Both the position numbers and the translations under genes were made by a program. Shown here piece after piece: positions 21,171 to 25,612 of a stretch of DNA of 25,612 nt. Within the stretch, counting starts at the first letter, position 1, and each line of letters begins with the position of its first letter. Source of the DNA: Chara braunii (lineage: Eukaryota > Streptophyta > Charophyceae > Charales > Characeae); contig BFEA01000375.1 of NCBI GenBank assembly GCA_003427395.1, positions 1,362,098-1,387,709 of the forward strand. The letters run 5' to 3'. The notes under the pieces are model-generated. The model was not told the origin of the DNA and ran no database searches. It saw nothing but the letters and a program-made list of their open reading frames with translations.

Positions 21171-21233
21171 GACCTCAATAGCTCAGTGGGTGGAGCTCTG
21201 ATATCATAACTTGGAGGTCCCGGGTTCAACTCC
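21171..21233 (+). promoter_or_regulatory. tRNA-like head with RNA polymerase III A and B boxes
   Basis: TAGCTCAGTGGG (21179-21190) fits the A box and GGTTCAACTCC (21223-21233) fits the B box, 32 bases apart. The D arm GCTC...GAGC is intact. The putative anticodon loop ATCATAA would give CAT (Met), with a stem kept mainly by wobble pairs. The 3' side of the T stem and acceptor is missing, so this is not a functional tRNA gene but a tRNA-derived promoter. Confidence 0.6.
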
Positions 21234-21261
21234 AATACACAACATACAAACACATAACTCA

Positions 21262-21718
21262 TAGCTGATTACCGACTAGGGGCGGGTGCAGGGGGGGGAT
21301 GGGCTAGAGGTTTTCCCCGGCAGAGATCGGCCCTGTGGTGAACTGCTGCGACGATTACGGACCGATAACCCTGCCCCCTCGATATGACAAACAGATAACA
21401 CATATCACACAACTCGTAGCTGATAACCGACTGGCGGGGGTGCAGGGGGGGGATGGGATGGAGGTTTTCCCTGGCAGGAATCGGCCCTGTGGCGAACTGG
21501 TGGGACGGTTACAGACCGATAACCCTTAGCAGGGGTGGAAAATGGCCCCATGCTAAAACACAATCTATAACTGATAGGCAACTGGGGTGCAAGGGGGGAT
21601 GGGACGGAGTTTTTCCCTGAGGGGGGATGGGACGGAGTTTTTCCCTCGCAGGAATCGTCCCTGTGGTTAACTGGTGCGACGGTTACGGACAGATAACCTT
21701 GCCCCCTCAATATGAACT
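21262..21718 (+). repeat. Three ~153-bp tandem units within the retroposon
   Basis: The units are marked by (T)AG/AACTGAT at 21265, 21420 and 21571, followed each time by a G-rich run, GATGGG, TTTTCCC, CGGCCCTGTGG or its variant, and GATAACC. Periods are 155 and 151. The third unit contains a 26-base internal duplication (21593-21618 and 21621-21646). Confidence 0.85.
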
Positions 21719-22022
21719 GGATAACTAACTATCCATGACCACATTACAAACCCGCCACCTTGTAGTTCAGGCAGCAGAGCACGTGTCTTGCAGCAAATCA
21801 ACAATCACATTTAACTAGCAGACATGCAGAGTTGCAAACAGTGCAAAGCAGGCACAAGAGTAAAGAAACAGAGAATTTTTTTTTGAAAAAAGTATGATTA
21901 ACTGTGAACATTGAACTTTGGATTTAGTAATTTATGTTCATAACTTCATGTATAACTTAAAAGTTCAAACTTTGCAGTTCAATTCAGAACGTCAGAGCCT
22001 TCAGACTGGCAGCACTGTCAGT

Positions 22023-22071
<49 letters not shown>

Positions 22072-22131
22072 NNNNACATTTGCATCTGACAGCTCCTTAG
22101 TCCATACTCACACCGTGATTTCTTTTCAATG

Positions 22132-22174
<43 letters not shown>

Positions 22175-22195
22175 GTCTCTCTGTCTGTCTCTCTG

Positions 22196-22257
<62 letters not shown>
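22023..22257 (+). repeat. Two (CT)n microsatellites and an N gap
   Basis: CT runs at 22023-22071 and 22134-22257 (the second with CTGT interruptions) flank a short unique spacer. Four Ns at 22072-22075 mark an unresolved gap, so the tract length is not reliable. Confidence 0.95.
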
Positions 22258-22261
<4 letters not shown>

Positions 22262-23513
22262 GGGCAGCAGCGGTGGGCGCGACGTTGAAACGGCCGCTTG
22301 AAATTGCTCGGGCCTGTGTGAAACCCGCCACCCCCAAGAGCTGCAGTGTCTTATGTCCGGACCTGTAGGCCCTTTCCGGTGGGGTGAAACAACACTGAAA
22401 AATCACCCCGTAATTTTTCGAGGGGCGGCCAGGACCCGATAAACGTCCTCGGCTGCCCCGTATATTTCTTTTTTTTGCCCAGGGGCCTCCATCCGGTCAT
22501 CAGGACCGGACACCGGACTGTCTGGAACCCGGTCCGGACGTTCGGATGGTTACCATGAAAAAAACAGACAAAAAAAGGAGGGCAGTGCCAGGCTGCCAGC
22601 TCCCTTGATGGACAAGAAACCCCCTCTTGAAGAAGACAAATATGGCTGCCGTGAGGAAGAACCTTTGCCAGCACCTAACTCCCGTCGCAGTCCCCAGGTG
22701 GATATTGCCGCTTGCAGCACCGCTGTGCGGCTGCCCTTCCATCCAATGTGCTGCCCCAGCTATGGCCGCCGTCCACCTCCTTTCAGGACACTGACGTTCA
22801 CCTCATGAACTGACAGCATCCCCCCAATAAAACAAACGAACGAGAACCCCAATCCCACCGTGGTACCAAACTATTTCTAGCCTGGACTCGAGCCTTCCGG
22901 ACCTAGCCTACAACTTAGGATCCAGCAAAGCAACACGGCCTGTTTTCCTCGGTACCAGTCCCAATGAGAGAAAAAAAGGGGGCCTGGGAAAGTCCAGTAA
23001 TTTGCAGAAAAGTCCTTGTGGGGACAAGGCCTGTAAGGGTTTTACCATTTAAGGCCCAAAACTTAAGGAAATTGCAAAAACTACCAGTACTGTTACGACT
23101 CACTCAGAACCTGTGAGGTTCATTGCATTCCTACCCTCCTGGGGAGCGAGGACCCCGAGTTGGGAGTGTCCATGAGGCGAACATCTGGGTAATTGCCCTT
23201 TCTGTGCACCCTCATAAGACAGCACAGCATTGTTTGCAGACTTTAGAAGTTCCTTCCTTGTAAACCACCGGTCTTCTATGTGCGGATGGAATAGGAAGTG
23301 GACAAGATTATCGCAGTTGGGGCCTGTGTCCCACTGATCTTCAATGCTTTCAGCCTCGTATCCTTAACGAGGGATAGGAGGACCAAACTGAGGTGTTGTG
23401 TCTGGAGATGCATTCAGGGAAGGAACTTGGATGCATGGAAGACAGGGTAGGTTCTGATGTGAGGGGGTATAGCCAACACATAGAAAGGGCCAAAAGGATC
23501 AGCCCCCACTGTA

Positions 23514-24624
23514 TTAAACCACCCGTACTTGGCCCAGCTATTGATGCCGAGCCTAAATATGCCCTGCGCGCCAAGCTTTGTCGAGCCTGGAAGGGGCGGG
23601 AACCGGTAGGGGGCATTTTGTGGTTGGCACAGTTACCACCCCTTGTGCTGGACCTGCAACCATCAGCTGGTACGAAACGGGGTAGCTGTTTTCACTCGTA
23701 CATTAGCCCACGCCGGCCAGAAGTGAGAAACGGCCAACTAACTTCTGCCAAAAAGAAAAAAAACAACTAAAAAAGGCAAGAAGGGTGCTCTCAGCTCTGT
23801 CAGAGGCCCGCCTCTCACGGCGGGCAGAAGGAAGAGCTTTTCTGATGTGCTCCCCGTGAAGACAAAAAAAATGGCGGAAAAGAAAAAATAAAAATGGCGG
23901 TGTACCTCTTTCCACGTTCCAGCAGATGATTCAGTCTCCCCACATGTATCTTTCCATGTTGTAGGGGAGGATTCAGTCTAAAAAGTAAACCAAAAGACAA
24001 AAAAGATTGAAATGTATCTTTCCATGTTCTATGGGTCGATTCAGTCTTATTTTGCACAAGTCGGACCAAATCTTCTTCCAGAGACAAAGGAAAAAAAAGA
24101 CTGAACAGGGCAAAAAGGATTCAAAGCGCCCTCAGCGCTGTCAGAGGCCCGCCTCCCACGGCGGGCAGAAGGAAGAGCTCTGTGGCAACTCTCCAAACGT
24201 GAAGGCATGAGACCGAATCCTCCTATGGAACATGGAAAGAAAGATTTTCGTTTTTTTAGCAGTCCTGTAGTAGTGTAGAGAGACGCAACCGAGCTGGCCC
24301 TTCGTCTGCCCGTCTGCCCGCCGTGAGAGGCGGCGCTCTGAAAACACTCAAGGGCGTTATCTCACGCCTTTTGGCCGCCAAGTGGCGGGTACGACTTTGT
24401 TTTTTTTTTTTTTTTTTTTTTTATGGCCTATACTGCGTCTGTGCATTGTTTCCACACGCACGGTATAAACCAAGGGGACAGACTACATTCCATTTGTGAT
24501 TTTCCTTGGGCCCAATGACTTCTTCCTCCATAGCACTACCGGGCCTTCTCCGAAGCCCGGAAAACCCGTAGCGTTAACGCTAAGGGGCCGCGGCCGATGT
24601 ATGGGCCAAGTACTGGTGGTTTAA
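23514..24624. mobile_element. Non-autonomous TTAA-target element inside integrase
   Basis: The 1103-bp insert is bounded by TTAA at 23514-23517 and 24621-24624. Inward-facing terminal repeats follow: ACCACCNGTACTTGGCCCA at each end, 18 of 19 bases identical. Flanking integrase coding sequence is in the same phase on both sides when one TTAA is removed, which directly supports insertion with TTAA duplication. Inside are subterminal copies of a hairpin block (AGGCCCGCCTC.CACGGCGGGC) at about 23802 and 24140, and an inverted copy at about 24305-24345, plus repeated TCTTTCCA[CT]GTT...GATTCAGTC words at 23906, 23949 and 24017 with an inverted copy at 24215-24240. No transposase was found. TTAA targets are typical of piggyBac and Kolobok elements; I cannot tell which. 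Confidence 0.75.
24400..24422 (+). repeat. Poly-T run (23 T)
   Basis: A homopolymer T run inside the TTAA element, equivalent to an A run on the minus strand. Its length may vary or be misassembled. Confidence 0.95.
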
Positions 24625-25106
24625 GAACCTGCCATGGGCCATAGTAAATGGGCAACAGCTTTCTTCTGATGTCCTGCTCGTCAAGCAATTCAGAATGTGT
24701 GACCCGCACCCAGTGCCCTGGACGAATTGGGGATGGGAAGTGGTGCTTGTTAGGCTGTTCAATCATCCTCTTCTGTGATTTGAACATGTTAGTTCTCGCC
24801 TTCTGTAAGTCCCGTTTGTAACTCCTGCCAAATTCTGCAGTGCCAGGAGTCAACTTGGGCTTTGCCTTGTGGATAATGCCATTGAGAGGCTGTCTTGCCT
24901 GTAAGGCATGAACCCAGTGGAGCTGTGAACAAATGTGTTGTATATGAGCTGAGCCCTCAACAAATGTTTCTCCCAGTCCTGTTGATCAGGCGTGATCACT
25001 GGTCGCAGCATCTGAAACAAGGTCTGGTTCATCACTTCAGCCTATCCATTGGCTTCAGGATGTCTGCCATATGTCATATCCCTACACTATTCAAATTGCT
25101 AGCGTC

Positions 25107-25290
25107 ACAAATCTGAAATCCGGGCCATTGTGGTCCTATCGGTCCACGGCCCAGATCGTTGGGAGATTGTAACGAAACTGAAATCTGGGCAATCGCGGTC
25201 CTACCAGCCCATGGCCCAGATTGTCGGGGGATCGTAACAAATCTGCAATCTGGGCCGTCGGGTTCTACCGAACCAGCCGGCTGGATCAAC
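25107..25290 (+). repeat. 65-bp imperfect tandem repeat
   Basis: Units start at 25107, 25172 and 25237 (ACAAATCTGAAATC, ACGAAACTGAAATC, ACAAATCTGCAATC), each with a CTGGGC...GGTCCTA core and GGCCCAGAT. The third unit is partial. It begins just after integrase homology stops at 25080, so it lies at the break point of the retrotransposon. Confidence 0.8.
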
Positions 25291-25612
25291 AAGCCCGCGT
25301 ACAAATTCAGGCCGTCGGTACGGTAGACCCCGACGGCCCAGATGGCAGCACGTGTTTTCAGTTTCAATGGGTTGTTCGAGGGTGGCGCGGCGCAGTTTCC
25401 CACTGAGTCTGCTCTCGTGCGGTGCTGTGGCTGCAGCGCCTCTCAGTCTGTTTCAAAAGCGGCACCCGTGTCGTTTAGTCCTGTGGGTGAAGCACCCGTT
25501 GGTCTGTTTCAAAGTCGAAAGCACCGGTGGTTGTTCGTTGTTGTGAACTGCCGGTCGTCGTTCCGTAAAGCGCCCATTGTAACATAACACTCTCTTTCCC
25601 TCAATCTCTCTC
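25291..25612. other. Unclassified DNA at the window edge
   Basis: Two diverged copies of a TCTGTTTCAAA...GCACC[CG]GTGG segment (near 25448 and 25503) form a small direct repeat. The 64-81-codon frames have no recognisable domain. The window ends in a CT-rich run. Confidence 0.45.

Larger units (their letters stand above)
21140..22590 (+). mobile_element. 1.4-kb tRNA-headed retroposon with 16-bp TSD
   Basis: AAGGAGGGCAGTGCCA occurs at 21140-21155 and 22575-22590 and flanks a 1419-base insert in the LTR. The insert begins within about 15 bases with a tRNA-like head, and its 3' end is A-rich (ATGAAAAAAACAGACAAAAA) right before the second duplication. This is the expected product of target-primed reverse transcription. 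The body holds three 150-155-bp tandem units (about 21262-21718), two CT microsatellites, and a GC-rich 3' part with hairpins such as CCGGTC-ATCAG-GACCGG near 22493-22509. No reverse transcriptase is present. At 1.4 kb it is several times longer than a normal SINE. A composite element, or a LINE-mobilised transcript, is possible. Confidence 0.7.
20707..23127 (-). mobile_element. 3' LTR of the minus-strand chromovirus (copy 3), split
   Basis: On the minus strand the LTR starts TGCAATGAACC at 23127, next to the polypurine tract at 23128-23140, and ends ATAACACAACA at 20707. The two LTR parts (22591-23127 and 20707-21155) total about 986 bp after removing the retroposon inserted between them. 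Shared LTR blocks include ACATGCAATT, CAAATCCGCAC[CA]AAACCG, CTCCAATCAATC, TTCAACAAAGTA and GAAGAAGACAAATATGGCTGCC. It follows directly on the retrotransposon's C-terminal coding sequence, so these LTRs belong to the element encoding that integrase. Confidence 0.8.
23100..25080 (-). pseudogene. Ty3/gypsy chromovirus integrase C-terminus and chromodomain-like tail, split and decayed
   Basis: Integrase joins retrotransposon cDNA to host DNA; a C-terminal chromodomain can direct it to chromatin. From 25080 downward the minus strand reads TYGRHPEANG, a stop, then AEVMNQTL, the region holding the catalytic Glu of the D,D(35)E core. Then come DWEKHL, AQLIYNT and HSSTGF. A frameshift near 24903 leads to LTPGTAEFGRSYKRDLQKAR and the GPWQVL motif of the integrase C-terminal domain. 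A 1.1-kb TTAA element interrupts the gene at 24621. On its far side (23513 downward) the same frame resumes with GPFYVLAIPPHIRTYPVF and HASKF before a TGA at 23414. A last frame (23363-23100) gives EDRWFTRKELL and LSYE, resembling a chromodomain. The stop at 25042 is TAG in place of CAG. Homology ends abruptly at 25080; reverse transcriptase and protease are absent. Confidence 0.8.

Noticed and set aside
21171-21245. Functional tRNA-Met gene
   Set aside because: The T-stem 3' side and acceptor do not pair, so only the promoter-like head survives.
21984-22406. 140-codon minus-strand frame
   Set aside because: It runs through the N gap and the CT microsatellites as an Arg-Glu repeat.
23393-23770. 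125-codon plus-strand frame
   Set aside because: It is antisense to the integrase tail and crosses the TTAA element's left end; no domain is seen.
25107-25290. CRISPR array
   Set aside because: Units are contiguous 65-bp imperfect copies with no spacer/repeat alternation, in a eukaryotic transposon context.

Overview
This is a stretch of a large, repeat-rich nuclear genome from a eukaryote, most probably a streptophyte plant or charophyte alga; Chara is a plausible guess but nothing in the window proves it. The grounds are a Ty3/gypsy chromovirus-type retrotransposon family with an initiator-Met-tRNA-like primer binding site, a hAT-like MITE, a tRNA-headed retroposon, very long GAA and GA/CT microsatellites, and a possible plant-type Qc-SNARE gene with a large intron. 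There are no bacterial operons and no CRISPR array. A short run of Ns and an embedded Nextera mate-pair junction adapter point to a short-read assembly.

Left part (1-8361): a poly-G run and a 600-base GAA tract; poorly classifiable DNA with several low-copy imperfect tandem duplications; a 541-bp hAT-like element (3830-4370) with an 8-bp target duplication, carrying the adapter artefact at 4184-4221; a partial LTR (from 4972) interrupted by a small palindromic MITE; a probable diverged LTR relic; a GC-rich palindrome cluster (7020-7640); and GA microsatellites.

Middle (8362-13754): one LTR in plus orientation, its primer binding site, a 1.5-kb leader and a broken gag gene, followed by a second LTR of the same family in the opposite orientation with its polypurine tract. 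The family LTR begins TGCAAT and ends ACAACA.

13755-20706: mostly unclassified sequence with local segmental duplications. The best candidate for a host gene is here: two plus-strand exons (17653-17835 and 19789-19926) that look like the N-terminal part of a SYP5/syntaxin-8-like Qc-SNARE. No SNARE motif or membrane anchor follows before transposon DNA begins at 20707.

Right part (20707-25612): a nested set of elements. A minus-strand chromovirus 3' end (integrase C-terminus, chromodomain-like tail, polypurine tract, 3' LTR) runs from 25080 down to 20707. Its integrase gene is split by a 1.1-kb TTAA-flanked element with 19-bp inverted repeats, and its 3' LTR is split by a 1.4-kb retroposon with a tRNA-like 5' head, an A-rich 3' end and a 16-bp target duplication. 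A 65-bp tandem repeat lies beyond.

The window does not show a new multi-gene biological system. Its value lies in the clean insertion history, two unusual non-autonomous elements, one assembly artefact and one possible truncated SNARE gene.
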